In this document: piece after piece, positions 16,890 to 25,367 of the stretch | Layout: each line of letters begins with the position of its first letter | How positions within the stretch are numbered: the stretch's first letter is position 1 | Source: Nonomuraea sediminis | Lineage (GTDB): Bacteria > Actinomycetota > Actinomycetes > Streptosporangiales > Streptosporangiaceae | DNA length: 64,000 nt | Direction: 5' to 3' | NCBI RefSeq assembly: GCF_018531495.1 | Contig: NZ_JAHDTI010000003.1 | Span: forward strand, 620,001 to 684,000 | Notes under the pieces: model-generated | Seen by the model: only the letters and a program-made list of their open reading frames with translations | Database searches by the model: none | Told to the model about the DNA's origin: nothing | Position numbers and translations under genes: made by a program

Positions 16890-17723
16890 ATGAACACTCT
16901 CCCCATGAGGAAACTGACGTCACTCCTGGCAGCCGGGGTCGTTCTGGCCCTGGCCGGCGCGGGGACGGCGTCAGCGCAAGCAGCAGAGGCAAGTAACGAA
17001 GCATCGCAGCAGGCGGCCAACCCCAGCGGCAAGGCGGCGGCCGTCAACAACCCCCTGTACAAGACCGGCCGGCTCGCCGGCTCGAACTGTTCGCCCGGTT
17101 CCCTCCCCAAGGGCAGCGTCGCGGCCTACAGGCACTTCCTGACAGCGGTCACCAACTGTCTGAACCGTTCCTGGGGCACCCAGTTCAAGAAGGCGGGGCT
17201 CACCTTCAGCTCCCCGCGTCTGCGCATCATCACCAAGAAGATGCGCACCCCTTGCGGCCCCTGGAGCGTCGGCGCCGACGGCATCTACTGCTCCAGCGAC
17301 CGCACGATGTACATGCTGATCACCAAGACGCAGCTGCGCGACCCGTTCGCCCTGGGCATCACCCGCCTGATGGCGCACGAGTACGGCCACCACGTGCAGA
17401 ACATGTCCGGCATCTGGAGCTACTACTGGGCGGCCAGGAACGCCTCCGGCCACTCCGGTCAGCTCCAGCTCTCGCGCCGGTCGGAGCTGCAGGCCGAGTG
17501 CCTCTCGTCGGTCTTCATGAGCACGGTCCACGACTCGCTGCCCATCGACGACCGCGAGTGGGACTACACCGTGAACTGGTTCCGCCAGCACGGCGCCGAC
17601 TCCTGGCCGGAGAACGACCACGGCAAGGGCCCGACGATCGCCGCCTGGATGAACCGGGGCTACAACTCCGGCTCGCCGGGCGCGTGCAACACCTGGAAGG
17701 TGTCCTCCGGATACGTCCGCTAG
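16890..17723 (+). CDS. Secreted neutral zinc metallopeptidase (YpfJ/PF04228-like), copy 1
   Basis: 277 residues. A Sec signal peptide is evident: [23 protein letters not shown], cut near residue 30. The mature part has the zinc site [15 protein letters not shown] with H163, E164 and H167, and the third ligand E203 in [12 protein letters not shown]. Paired Cys residues (SNCSP, VTNCLN, TPCGP, IYCSS) suggest disulfides, fitting an exported enzyme. Near-C-terminal ACNTW is shared with the two following copies. Substrates of this family are not established. A 14-bp terminator hairpin separates it from copy 2. Confidence 0.9.
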   Translation: MNTLPMRKLTSLLAAGVVLALAGAGTASAQAAEASNEASQQAANPSGKAAAVNNPLYKTGRLAGSNCSPGSLPKGSVAAYRHFLTAVTNCLNRSWGTQFKKAGLTFSSPRLRIITKKMRTPCGPWSVGADGIYCSSDRTMYMLITKTQLRDPFALGITRLMAHEYGHHVQNMSGIWSYYWAARNASGHSGQLQLSRRSELQAECLSSVFMSTVHDSLPIDDREWDYTVNWFRQHGADSWPENDHGKGPTIAAWMNRGYNSGSPGACNTWKVSSGYVR

Positions 17724-17735
17724 CCACACCGAGCC

Positions 17736-17767
17736 GCACGGCCGCGCCCTTCCGGGCGCGGCCGTGC
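17736..17767 (+). terminator. Terminator between zinc peptidase copies 1 and 2
   Basis: GCACGGCCGCGCCC and GGGCGCGGCCGTGC form a perfect 14-bp stem with a TTCC tetraloop, 12 bp after the stop codon. Confidence 0.85.
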
Positions 17768-17815
17768 CGCATTTAAGTAAACAAACTGCCAAGAACTGGT
17801 CTAAGATCCGCCATC

Positions 17816-18586
17816 GTGCGAATTCCCCTGATCGCCGCATCTGTGGTCATGACCGCGGGTGTGGCCTTATCGGGTACGGCCAGCGCGGAGGTCAAACCCG
17901 CCGCGCAGGCGCCGCCGGCCGTACTGACCAAGAACAAGATCTACTCCTCGGGCACCACCACGCCGCAGTCGTGTGTGATCCCGGGGATCCGCAAGGGCAG
18001 CACCGCCTCGCTGAAGAGTTTCCACCTGGCGATGGCCAGGTGCGCGAACACGTTCTGGGCCGAGAGGTTCAAGGCCGCGGGCCTGGCCTACCGCCCGCCG
18101 AAGGTCACCATCACCACCGGCAGCGGGTCGGCCTGCGGGCGGATCACCACCAACGGTGCCCAGTACTGCCCCACGCAGCGGACCATCGCCATCCGGATCA
18201 TGAAGCGCGACCTGACTGACCCGTTCAGGATGAACATCGCGCACTCGGTGGCGCACGAGTGGGGCCACCACGTGCAGCAGCTCACCGGCATGCTCGACGC
18301 GCAGAACCGGCTCTACTGGCAGGCCGCGGGCACCGCGCGCCAGATCCTCAGCCACCGCCTGGAGATGCAGGCGGAGTGCTTCGCCGGTGTCTTCTACAGC
18401 TCCACCCTCGACTCGATCAACCCCGGCATCACCTGGGAGCAGTGGATCGACGCGGTCAGCAGGGCCGGCGAGAGCAAGATCCACGGCCACCCGGCCAACC
18501 TCGCGTACTGGCAGGACCAGGGGTTCAGCCACGGATCAACGCGCTATTGCAACACCTGGACCGCAGACAGGGGACACGTTTCGTGA
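17816..18586 (+). CDS. Secreted neutral zinc metallopeptidase (YpfJ/PF04228-like), copy 2
   Basis: 256 residues from GTG. The signal peptide is MRIPLIAASVVMTAGVALSG, cut near TASA/EV. The zinc site is SVAHEWGHHVQQLTG (H147, E148, H151) with LEMQAECFAGVF as third-ligand segment. It shares the conserved tail RYCNTWTADRG. Codon 18, within the signal peptide, is a rare TTA (17867-17869), which may tie synthesis to the TTA-reading tRNA. The gene has its own upstream region after a terminator, and its stop overlaps the start of copy 3 (GTGA), so copies 2 and 3 are co-translated. Confidence 0.9.
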   Translation: MRIPLIAASVVMTAGVALSGTASAEVKPAAQAPPAVLTKNKIYSSGTTTPQSCVIPGIRKGSTASLKSFHLAMARCANTFWAERFKAAGLAYRPPKVTITTGSGSACGRITTNGAQYCPTQRTIAIRIMKRDLTDPFRMNIAHSVAHEWGHHVQQLTGMLDAQNRLYWQAAGTARQILSHRLEMQAECFAGVFYSSTLDSINPGITWEQWIDAVSRAGESKIHGHPANLAYWQDQGFSHGSTRYCNTWTADRGHVS

Positions 18587-19428
18587 ACGTCAAGCAATCT
18601 TCAAACCGGGGGAATCACACTTTGGGGATGAAGATCCCCTTTGTCGCCGCGGTGTTCGCGGTGATCGCCGGCCTCTTCCTGTCTGGCGCCCCCGCTCAGG
18701 CCGCGACCGGACCCGCCCAGACCCAGTACCCGATCAGGAGCAAGCAACTCACCCAGAACAAGCTCTACAAGAGCGGTCCGCTGGAGACCGTCAGCTGCCC
18801 CGAGCCTGCCATCGAGTCGAGCGTGAGCTCGGCCAAGTCCTACGTCAAGACGCTCTTCAACTGCCTCGGCGACGCCTGGTCCGCCCAGTTCGACAAGGCG
18901 GGCCTGCGCTTCAGCAAGCCGTCGCTGCGCTTCTTCACCTCCAAGAAGGGCCTGCGCTACTGCGGCTCGAAGTGGGGTGACGCGGCCGGGATCTACTGCC
19001 CCAGGACACGCCAGTTCGCCGTGCTGCTCGACAAGGAGATCCTCACCGACGTCGACGACCTGTTCCTGATGGACGTGGTCGCGCACGAGTACGGCCACCA
19101 CGTGCAGCAGATGAGCGGCATCATGCGCGCCTACGAGTACGAGCCCTACCACGGCAAGAAGGAGGAGACCGAGCAGACCAAGCGCCTGGAGCTGCAGGCC
19201 GAGTGCTTCGCGGGCGTGTTCATCGGCAGCGTCTGGGACTCCCTCGACCGCTCCGAGGACGACTGGCAGCGCCTGCTCGACGTCGTCGCGATGAGCGGTG
19301 ACGAGACCACCAAGGTCAAGGACCACGGCCGTGGCTCCACCCAGAAGTCCTGGCTGAACAAGGGCTTCCAGTCGGCCGCGCCGGGCGGGTGCAACACCTG
19401 GGCCGCCCCCGCGAGCCGGGTCCGCTAG
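18583..19428 (+). CDS. Secreted neutral zinc metallopeptidase (YpfJ/PF04228-like), copy 3
   Basis: 281 residues if started at GTG 18583, which overlaps the stop of copy 2 and has GGGGA upstream; ATG 18628 is an alternative giving a shorter signal peptide (MKIPFVAAVFAVIAGLFLSG, cut after APAQA). The zinc site is [15 protein letters not shown] (H168 counted from the GTG) with LELQAECFAGVF. A charged insertion between the two (YHGKKEETEQTKR) differs from the other copies. The stop shares its CTAG with the stop of the convergent ROK gene, so no intergenic terminator exists between them. Confidence 0.88.
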   Translation: MNVKQSSNRGNHTLGMKIPFVAAVFAVIAGLFLSGAPAQAATGPAQTQYPIRSKQLTQNKLYKSGPLETVSCPEPAIESSVSSAKSYVKTLFNCLGDAWSAQFDKAGLRFSKPSLRFFTSKKGLRYCGSKWGDAAGIYCPRTRQFAVLLDKEILTDVDDLFLMDVVAHEYGHHVQQMSGIMRAYEYEPYHGKKEETEQTKRLELQAECFAGVFIGSVWDSLDRSEDDWQRLLDVVAMSGDETTKVKDHGRGSTQKSWLNKGFQSAAPGGCNTWAAPASRVR

Positions 19429-20648
19429 CCGTTCGCTCTCGCCAGCACTTCCAAGGGGTCCGCGAGCACGTGGGCGAAGGCCAGCTCGGCCGCGCCCACG
19501 AGCGTCGCGTCGTCGGCCAGCGCCGACGTGCGCAGCCGCAGCTTCTCGCGCTGGGGGGCCAGCGCGTGCAGGGCCAGGCGGCTGCGCACCTGGGCGGCCG
19601 AGCCCAGGTAGATCTCCCTGAGCATGCCGCCGAAGATGACCAGCTCGGGGTTGAAGATGTTGACCAGGTTGGCCACGCCGAGGCCGAGCCAGTCGCCGAC
19701 CCTGCTGAGCGCCTCCTGGGCCACGATGTCGCCCCTGTCGGCGGCGTCGACCACCGCGCGGACGGCGTCGCGGCCGTGCTGGCCGGGGCCGACCCGTCCG
19801 GCGGCCTCCAGCAGCGCCCGCTCCCCCACCTCCGCCTCCAGGCAGCCGCGGGAGCCGCAGCCGCAGGTCCTGCCGCCCGGATTGACGATCATGTGGCCGA
19901 CCTCGCCGCCGTAGCCGTCGTGGCCGCCGAGAAGGTGGCCGCCGGCGATGATGCCGCCGCCGATGCCGACGTCGCCGTGCAGGTAGATCAGGTCCCTGAC
20001 GGCCACGCCGACGCCCCTGCTGTGCTCGGCCAGCGCGGCCAGGTTGGCGTCGTTGCCGACGCTGACCGGCAGCCCGAGGCCGAGCCTGCGGCCCAGCTCC
20101 TCGCCGAACGGCGCCTCCTCCGACAGCAGGTTGGGCCCGAAGGTGATGACGCCGTCGCTCTTGCGCACACCGCCGGACACCGCCGCGGCGGCGCCCACGC
20201 AGACCGTGTCCTGCCGGGTCTTCCTGCGCATCTGCCTGGCGAAGCCGGCCAGCGTGGCGGCCAGTTCCTCCACCACGAACGGCCCGCGCTCGCGGGCGAC
20301 CTCGCGCCGGTCCAGGATCGCCCCGCCCAGCCCGACGCGGGCCGCCGCGAGCCGGTCGGGACCCACGTCGAAGGCGAAGACGTAGACGCGCGACGACTCG
20401 GGCCGTACCACCAGCGACGGCCTGCCCGCGCGCCCCGTCTCGCGCGGCAGCTCCTCACGCACCAGACCCGCGGCGGTCAGGTCGGAGGTGAGCGCCATGA
20501 TCGTACTTCGGTTCAGCCCCATCTTCGAGGTGAGCTCGGCGCGCGAGGTGGGTCCGCTCAGGTGGACGTGACGCAGCAGCGCGCCAAGGTTGTGGCGCCT
20601 GATGTCCTCCTGTGACGGGCCTGCGCTGAGGGGCGGCTGGCTGATCAC
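19425..20648 (-). CDS. ROK family transcriptional regulator (XylR/NagC-like)
   Basis: 407 residues from GTG 20648. The N-terminal winged helix is RRHNLGALLRHVHLSGPTSRAELTSKMGLNRSTIMALTSDL. The ROK sugar-kinase-like domain follows with VGNDANLAALAEHSRG, YLHGDVGIGGGIIAGG, GEVGHMIVNPGG, and the zinc motif CGCGSRGCLE. The GTG overlaps the stop of the sugar permease gene (GTGA), so it is the last gene of the ABC operon and likely its sugar-responsive repressor. A TTGTT-N9-AACAA dyad upstream of the binding-protein gene is the natural candidate operator. Confidence 0.93.
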   Translation of the reverse strand: MISQPPLSAGPSQEDIRRHNLGALLRHVHLSGPTSRAELTSKMGLNRSTIMALTSDLTAAGLVREELPRETGRAGRPSLVVRPESSRVYVFAFDVGPDRLAAARVGLGGAILDRREVARERGPFVVEELAATLAGFARQMRRKTRQDTVCVGAAAAVSGGVRKSDGVITFGPNLLSEEAPFGEELGRRLGLGLPVSVGNDANLAALAEHSRGVGVAVRDLIYLHGDVGIGGGIIAGGHLLGGHDGYGGEVGHMIVNPGGRTCGCGSRGCLEAEVGERALLEAAGRVGPGQHGRDAVRAVVDAADRGDIVAQEALSRVGDWLGLGVANLVNIFNPELVIFGGMLREIYLGSAAQVRSRLALHALAPQREKLRLRTSALADDATLVGAAELAFAHVLADPLEVLARANG

Positions 20649-21898
20649 CTTAGCCCGGCGGCCGCCGCTCGCCTGCGCGCCAGCGCGTCCACACCCGCGG
20701 CAAGCAGCAGGACGAATCCAGTCACCAGGTATTTCACGCTGGCACCATAGTTCATCAGACCCATCCCGTTGTCGATCACCGCGATCACCGCACCGCCGAG
20801 TATCGCGTCCAGCACCCGCCCCTTGCCACCGAACAGGCTGGTGCCGCCGATCACGGCCGCGCCGACAGCGTAGAGCAGCACCGAACTGCCGCCGGTGTTC
20901 GGGTCGACCGAACTGGCGCGGGAGGCCGCAATGATGCCGCCGACCGCCGCCATCGACGAGCAGATCACGAACGCGCTGATCCTGATCCTGTCGACCGAGA
21001 TGCCCGCCCTGCGCGCCGCCTCGGCGCTGCCGCCGACCGCGTACATGTGCCGTCCGAAGGCGGTACGGCGCAGCACGAACGTCCCCAGCACCAGCAGGGC
21101 CACGATGATGGGGACCACGATCGGCACGCCCGTCAGCGACACCAGCGCGGGGTTGCGGCTGCGCTCCAGGTTGAGCACGTAGACGGCGACGCCCGCGATG
21201 AGCGCCAGCGCCCCGACCCTGGCGGCGATCAGCGACAGCGGATCGGCGACCAGGCCCCTTCCCGCCCGCTTCCTGGCCCTGATCAGCTGAACGGCCGCGT
21301 AGACCGCGACGCACGCGGCGTACAGCGCCCAGCCGAGCCAGGGCGGCAGGTTCTTGTTCGCGATCGCGACGATGACCGGGTCGCGGATCGAGATGTTCGT
21401 GCCCTCCTGCACCAGGACCAGCACGAGCCCCTGGAAGGCGAGGAAGGCGGCCAGCGTCACCACGAACGACGGGATACCCACCTTGGCCACCAGCGTGCCG
21501 AGCACGATGCCGATGACCGAGCCGGTGACGATCGCCGCGACCACGCCGATGTACCAGGGCAGGCCCATGTTGGTGAGCGTGACCGCGAGCACCGCCGCGC
21601 AGACGCCGCTGGCGAAGCCGGCCGACAGGTCGATCTCGCCGAGCAGCAGGACGAAGACCAGGCCCATGGCGATCACGGTGACTGCGGCGCCCTGGGTGAA
21701 GAGGTTGGCGAAGTTGATCGCGGTGACGAAGGCCGGCCGCGCGACGGCGAAGGCCGTGCACAGGACGAGCAGGCCGAGCACCGCGGGGATCGCTCCGATG
21801 TCGCCGCCGCGGACCCGCTCGAGGTAGGCGCGGGTGCTGTGGCTGATCGACGGCGACTGGGCGGCCGTGACGATGGCGTCATCGGTGACCATGTTCAT
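20645..21898 (-). CDS. Sugar ABC transporter permease (XylH-like)
   Basis: 417 residues from ATG 21898, overlapping the ATPase stop (ATGA). About 12 hydrophobic segments place it in the branched-chain/ribose permease superfamily. Typical segments are GLVFVLLLGEIDLSAGFASGV, GRHMYAVGGSAEAARRAGI (the EAA-like coupling loop) and AVIGGTSLFGGKGRV. Length and layout fit XylH rather than the shorter RbsC. It would form the homodimeric channel for the neighbouring ATPase and binding protein. Confidence 0.93.
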   Translation of the reverse strand: MNMVTDDAIVTAAQSPSISHSTRAYLERVRGGDIGAIPAVLGLLVLCTAFAVARPAFVTAINFANLFTQGAAVTVIAMGLVFVLLLGEIDLSAGFASGVCAAVLAVTLTNMGLPWYIGVVAAIVTGSVIGIVLGTLVAKVGIPSFVVTLAAFLAFQGLVLVLVQEGTNISIRDPVIVAIANKNLPPWLGWALYAACVAVYAAVQLIRARKRAGRGLVADPLSLIAARVGALALIAGVAVYVLNLERSRNPALVSLTGVPIVVPIIVALLVLGTFVLRRTAFGRHMYAVGGSAEAARRAGISVDRIRISAFVICSSMAAVGGIIAASRASSVDPNTGGSSVLLYAVGAAVIGGTSLFGGKGRVLDAILGGAVIAVIDNGMGLMNYGASVKYLVTGFVLLLAAGVDALARRRAAAAGLR

Positions 21899-22659
21899 GG
21901 GGTGACCCCGTTCCTGAGGCCGAGGTCCCCGCTCCGGCCGGATGTGATCAGTTCGACGACCTGGGCGTGCGTCACGTCGGCGGTCCTGACCTGGGCGGCC
22001 ATCCTGCCGAGGTAGAGCGCAGCGATCCGGTCGGAGACGGCGAACACGTCGTTCATGTTGTGCGAGATGAGGACCACGGCCAGCCCGGTGTCGGCCAGGC
22101 GCCGCACCAGTTCCAGCACCTGCGCGGTCTGGGCGACGCCGAGCGCGGCCGTCGGCTCGTCGAGGATGACGACCTTGCTGTTCCACAGCACGGCCTTGGC
22201 GATGGCGACCGTCTGCCGCTGGCCGCCCGACAGGCTCGAGACCTGCTGCCTGATGGATTTCACGGTGCGCACCGAGAGGCTGCTGAGCGTCTTCTCCGCC
22301 AGCTCCTCCATCGTGGCCTCGTCGAGGACCAGGCCGCTGCGGCGCTCCCGGCCGAGGAACATGTTCTGGACGATGTCGAGGTTGTCGCACAGGGCGAGGT
22401 CCTGGTAGACGATCTCGATGCCGAGGGCGCCCGCGTCGCGCGGGCTGTGCACCTGGACCGGCGCGCCGTCGAAGAGGATCTCTCCTCCGTCGATCGGATG
22501 GATCCCGCCGACGCACTTGACCAGCGTGGACTTCCCGGCTCCGTTGTCGCCGACCAGGGCGGTGACCTCGCCGGAGTAGGCGGAGAAGGCGACGTCGTGG
22601 AGGACTTGGACGGGCCCGAAGCTCTTGTCGACGCCTCGGACTTCAAGAAGGGGGTTCAT
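21895..22659 (-). CDS. Sugar ABC transporter ATP-binding protein (single domain)
   Basis: 254 residues. Walker A is GDNGAGKSTLVK near residue 38, the Q-loop is IVYQDLALCDNL, the signature is SSLSGGQRQTVAIAKAVL, and Walker B with the catalytic Glu is VVILDEPTAALG. The H-loop is VLISHNMNDV. It is a single ATPase domain, as in XylG-like half proteins of actinomycetes, rather than the fused double ATPase typical of RbsA. It is preceded by a strong intercistronic hairpin and overlaps the permease gene. Confidence 0.94.
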   Translation of the reverse strand: MNPLLEVRGVDKSFGPVQVLHDVAFSAYSGEVTALVGDNGAGKSTLVKCVGGIHPIDGGEILFDGAPVQVHSPRDAGALGIEIVYQDLALCDNLDIVQNMFLGRERRSGLVLDEATMEELAEKTLSSLSVRTVKSIRQQVSSLSGGQRQTVAIAKAVLWNSKVVILDEPTAALGVAQTAQVLELVRRLADTGLAVVLISHNMNDVFAVSDRIAALYLGRMAAQVRTADVTHAQVVELITSGRSGDLGLRNGVTP

Positions 22660-22675
22660 GAGGCTCCCTCAGAGA

Positions 22676-22703
22676 GGGGTACGGCGGGGCGCCGCCGTAC
22701 CCC
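22676..22703 (-). promoter_or_regulatory. Intercistronic hairpin between binding protein and ATPase genes
   Basis: GGGGTACGGCGG and CCGCCGTACCCC form a perfect 12-bp stem with a GGCG loop in the 51-bp gap. In sugar ABC operons such hairpins often stabilise the binding-protein mRNA or attenuate the downstream genes. Confidence 0.7.
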
Positions 22704-22710
22704 CTGATTT

Positions 22711-23805
22711 TCACTGAATACCGGCCTCGGTGCACTTCTTGGCGAAATCGCCGGTGCACAGCTCTTCCTTGCTGACGTAGCCGTCGGCGACCACGTCCTT
22801 GACGTTGTCGAAGGTGATCGCCTGCGGCTCGAGCAGTTCGGCGGGCACGTCCTGCTTGCTGGTCGGGTCGTTGACCTTGCCCGACGCCGTCGGCTTCTCG
22901 CCCTTGGCCAGCGCGACCGCGAGCTTGGCGGCGGCGTCGGCCTCCTTCTTGACGGCCTTGTAGACGGTCATGCACTGGTCGCCGGCCAGGATGTTCTGCA
23001 GGCCCTGGACGGTGGCGTCCTGGCCGGTGACCGGGACCTTGCCGTTGAGGTTGTTCTTCTTCAGCACCGTGATGGCGGCGTTGCCGAGACCGTCGTTGGC
23101 GGCCAGGACACCGGCGATCTTCGGCTGCTGGGTGAGCATCTGCTCGAAGATCGTGCCGGCCTGGGTGTTGTCCCACTCGGGCACGGACTGGTCGGGGCCC
23201 TTGACGAACTCGCCGGAGTCGTACTTCGGCTTGAGCACGCCGTCGTAGCCGCTCTTGAACAGCGTGGCGTTGTTGTCGGTCGGCGAGCCGTTCAGCTCCG
23301 CGACGATGGGCTTCTTGGCCTGCTTGTCAGACAGGCACTTGACCAGGCCCTCCCCCTGCAGCTGCCCGACCTTGGTGTTGTCGAAGCTGACGTAGTAGGC
23401 CGCTCCGCCGCCGAGCGTGAGCCTGTCGTAGTCGATGACCGCGACGCCCTGCGACTTCGCCTTGTCGATCACGGTCTTGCCAGTGCCGCTGTCCAGGTTC
23501 ACGATCATCAGCACGGTCGCGCCGTTGGTGATCATCTGGTCGGCGATGGTCTGGAAAGCTGTCTTGTCGTTCTGGGCGTTCTGGATGTCGTAGGCGATTC
23601 CGGCCGCCTTGAACGCCTCTTCGAGGTACTTGTGGTCTGCCGTCTCCCAGCGTGCCGACGATTTGCTGTCGGGGAGGATCACGCCGATCTTTCCCGCTTT
23701 CTGCGAGCTCTGCGCCGGCGACGTGGAGGTGGTGGTCCCGCTGTTGCCCCCGCAGGCGGTTAGACCAAGGACGAGCACGGCCAGGCTGAGGATCCCCTTG
23801 CGCAT
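22711..23805 (-). CDS. Sugar-binding lipoprotein of ABC transporter (XylF-like)
   Basis: 364 residues. The lipoprotein signal is MRKGILSLAVLVLGLTACGG with the lipobox LTAC (Cys18). The periplasmic-binding fold has KIGVILPDSKSSARWE, VLMIVNLDSGTGK, GVAVIDYDRL, and VLAANDGLGNAAI, as in xylose- or ribose-type proteins. Two Cys near the end (ELCTGDFAKKC) may form a disulfide. It is the first gene of the operon with ATPase, permease and ROK regulator; a pentose or similar monosaccharide is the likely ligand (inference). Confidence 0.93.
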   Translation of the reverse strand: MRKGILSLAVLVLGLTACGGNSGTTTSTSPAQSSQKAGKIGVILPDSKSSARWETADHKYLEEAFKAAGIAYDIQNAQNDKTAFQTIADQMITNGATVLMIVNLDSGTGKTVIDKAKSQGVAVIDYDRLTLGGGAAYYVSFDNTKVGQLQGEGLVKCLSDKQAKKPIVAELNGSPTDNNATLFKSGYDGVLKPKYDSGEFVKGPDQSVPEWDNTQAGTIFEQMLTQQPKIAGVLAANDGLGNAAITVLKKNNLNGKVPVTGQDATVQGLQNILAGDQCMTVYKAVKKEADAAAKLAVALAKGEKPTASGKVNDPTSKQDVPAELLEPQAITFDNVKDVVADGYVSKEELCTGDFAKKCTEAGIQ

Positions 23806-23904
23806 GGTGCATGGGTCCTTTCTTCCGGAGGGGCCCGGATGAATGTTGTTTGCGGCAACGTATTCCGGGATGGCCTGCTTTGGAAGACCCTCGCAAGGGG
23901 GAGT

Positions 23905-23923
23905 TTGTTGTTCCCGGTAACAA
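23905..23923. promoter_or_regulatory. Candidate ROK operator upstream of the sugar ABC operon
   Basis: TTGTT at 23905-23909 and AACAA at 23919-23923 form a perfect inverted repeat with 9 bp between, about 100 bp upstream of the binding-protein start. ROK/XylR sites often have such TTxxTT...AAxxAA arms. Confidence 0.4.
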
Positions 23924-23938
23924 TCCAGAAACGTGAGA

Positions 23939-24655
23939 TCAACGCAGCAGGCTCTGCCCGATCAGCACGATCGCGGAAAGCGCGGCCACGACGAGGATCG
24001 CGGCGCGCATCTTGCCGCCGTCGACGTAACGGCGCACCGGGCCGGTGGCCAGGAAGCCGGCGATCATCGGGATGAGCAGGAGCGCGCCGGTGGCCAGGGC
24101 CCTTCCCGGCAGGTGGCCGACGACGGCCAGGAGCGCCAGCGACTGCGCGGCGCTGAGGAAGAAGTACATGGCCAGGGTCGCCCTGATCTGCGGGCCCTTG
24201 GCGTCCTGGTAGACCAGCGCGATCGGCGGGCCGCCGATCCCGGTGGCGGTGCCGGTGATGCCGGAGACGAAGCCCGCCCCGGTCACCGTGTACCCGTTGC
24301 GCGGCAGGCTCGGCGCCTTGGCGGTGACGACGACGGCGATGAGCACCATGGCGCCGACGAGGACGCCCAGGGCCTGCACCGAGACGTAGACCACGATGTA
24401 GGCGCCGACCAGGCCGCCGGGCACCCGGCCGAGCACCCCGAACCCGAGCCCCCGCCAGTCGATCAGGCGCCACTCCCTGGCCAGCGTGAGCAGTGGAAGC
24501 GTGAGGTTGGCGACCTGGATGGCGCCGGGCATCAAGCCCGGATCCAGCAGGGTGAGGACGGGCGCGGCGATCAGCCCGAGCCCGAAGCCCACGCTCCCCT
24601 GCACCACCGCACCGACGAATACTGCTAAACCACCAATTATCAGCACTTCCGTCAC
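23939..24655 (-). CDS. TauE/SafE family membrane permease
   Basis: 238 residues from GTG 24655; a TTG at 24667 that overlaps the TetR stop is an alternative. The family pattern is clear: eight or so helices, an early VGAVVQGSVGFGLGLIAAPVL, and the repeat-half counterpart FVSGITGTATGIGGPPIALV. Such permeases export or import sulfonates, sulfite or other organic anions. Codon 10 is a rare TTA (24626-24628), in a locally AT-rich patch. It lies directly downstream of the TetR gene and is probably co-transcribed with it. Confidence 0.88.
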   Translation of the reverse strand: MTEVLIIGGLAVFVGAVVQGSVGFGLGLIAAPVLTLLDPGLMPGAIQVANLTLPLLTLAREWRLIDWRGLGFGVLGRVPGGLVGAYIVVYVSVQALGVLVGAMVLIAVVVTAKAPSLPRNGYTVTGAGFVSGITGTATGIGGPPIALVYQDAKGPQIRATLAMYFFLSAAQSLALLAVVGHLPGRALATGALLLIPMIAGFLATGPVRRYVDGGKMRAAILVVAALSAIVLIGQSLLR

Positions 24656-24663
24656 GGTGCCAG

Positions 24664-25299
24664 TCAACCAGCCCCTTGACGTCGCAGGCGCTCCTGCATC
24701 CCGTCCAGCACGAGCTGCAGCCCCTCCTCGAAGCTGCGGTCGCCCTGCGGGTCTCCCAGACGGCTCAGCGCGGCCATCAGCCGCGGGTAGGCCGCGGTCA
24801 TCATCTCGAGGTCCGGCCCCTCGCTGTCCTCCGGATCGCTCCGCCCGCGGTCGGCCTGCTCCTCCACGACGAACCCGTCCACGTAGTTGCTGATCGCGAA
24901 CACCCCGAGCAGGGCGTCCGTCGCGTCGAAGCCCGCCTTCTCCAGCGAGGCGACCATCCCCTCGATCATCGCGAACAGCTCGGGCGAGGGACGCGTGCCC
25001 GCGGCGACCCTGGCGCCGTCGCGGTAGGAGTTGAGCATGTTCCGCACGCCCCTGGCGTAGTCGGCCAGCCACTCGCGCCACCGCGCGGGGTCGGTGAGCG
25101 GCGGCCGGTCCAGGTACGGCCTGACGATCGCCGCGGCCATCTCGTCGAGCAGTTCCTGCTTGTTCCTGACGTGCCAGTAGAGCGCGGGCGCCTGCACGTC
25201 GAGCTCGGCGGCCAGGCGGCGCAGCGTCAGCCCTTCCAGGCCGACCTCTGCGAGCAGCTTCAGCGCCGCGGCGACGATGGCGGATTTCTCGAGACCCAC
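24664..25299 (-). CDS. TetR family transcriptional regulator
   Basis: 211 residues from GTG 25299. The HTH is IVAAALKLLAEVGLEGLTLRRLAAELDVQAPALYWHVRNKQELLDEM, with TetR-class (TetR_C) features such as the Ala-Pro-Ala-Leu-Tyr-Trp-His recognition helix. The effector domain is all-helical; FAISNYVDGFVVEEQ and FEEGLQLVLDGM are typical of the TetR/ActII-like group that controls drug exporters. It is divergent from the DrrAB-type ABC genes, with perfect inverted repeats between them. Confidence 0.93.
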   Translation of the reverse strand: MGLEKSAIVAAALKLLAEVGLEGLTLRRLAAELDVQAPALYWHVRNKQELLDEMAAAIVRPYLDRPPLTDPARWREWLADYARGVRNMLNSYRDGARVAAGTRPSPELFAMIEGMVASLEKAGFDATDALLGVFAISNYVDGFVVEEQADRGRSDPEDSEGPDLEMMTAAYPRLMAALSRLGDPQGDRSFEEGLQLVLDGMQERLRRQGAG

Positions 25300-25308
25300 G
25301 GTTGACAG

Positions 25309-25359
25309 CTTAACAACGTTAGAGGCACGCTTAACAGCGTTAGATTTAACGCTGTTAAG
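25309..25359. promoter_or_regulatory. TetR operators between the TetR gene and the drug ABC exporter
   Basis: CTTAACAGCGTTA (25330-25342) and TAACGCTGTTAAG (25347-25359) are perfect 13-bp arms around GATT. A third, near-identical element CTTAACAACGTTAG lies at 25309-25322, 10 bp from the TetR start. The rightmost arm overlaps the AAGGAG ribosome site of the ABC ATPase gene, so binding would block both directions. Confidence 0.85.
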
Positions 25360-25367
25360 GAGCTCTC

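Noticed and set aside
16868..16890. TTGACC as -35 box of the first zinc-peptidase gene
   Set aside because: At proper spacing the -10 would fall on the start codon itself; no convincing -10 hexamer is present.
16769..17110. 114-residue N-terminal extension of Dxs
   Set aside because: It runs antisense through the signal peptide region of the divergent peptidase gene and has no similarity to Dxs.
23939..25081. 380-residue reading of the TauE/SafE gene
   Set aside because: The added 140 residues are the TetR gene read in another frame and contain no membrane segments.
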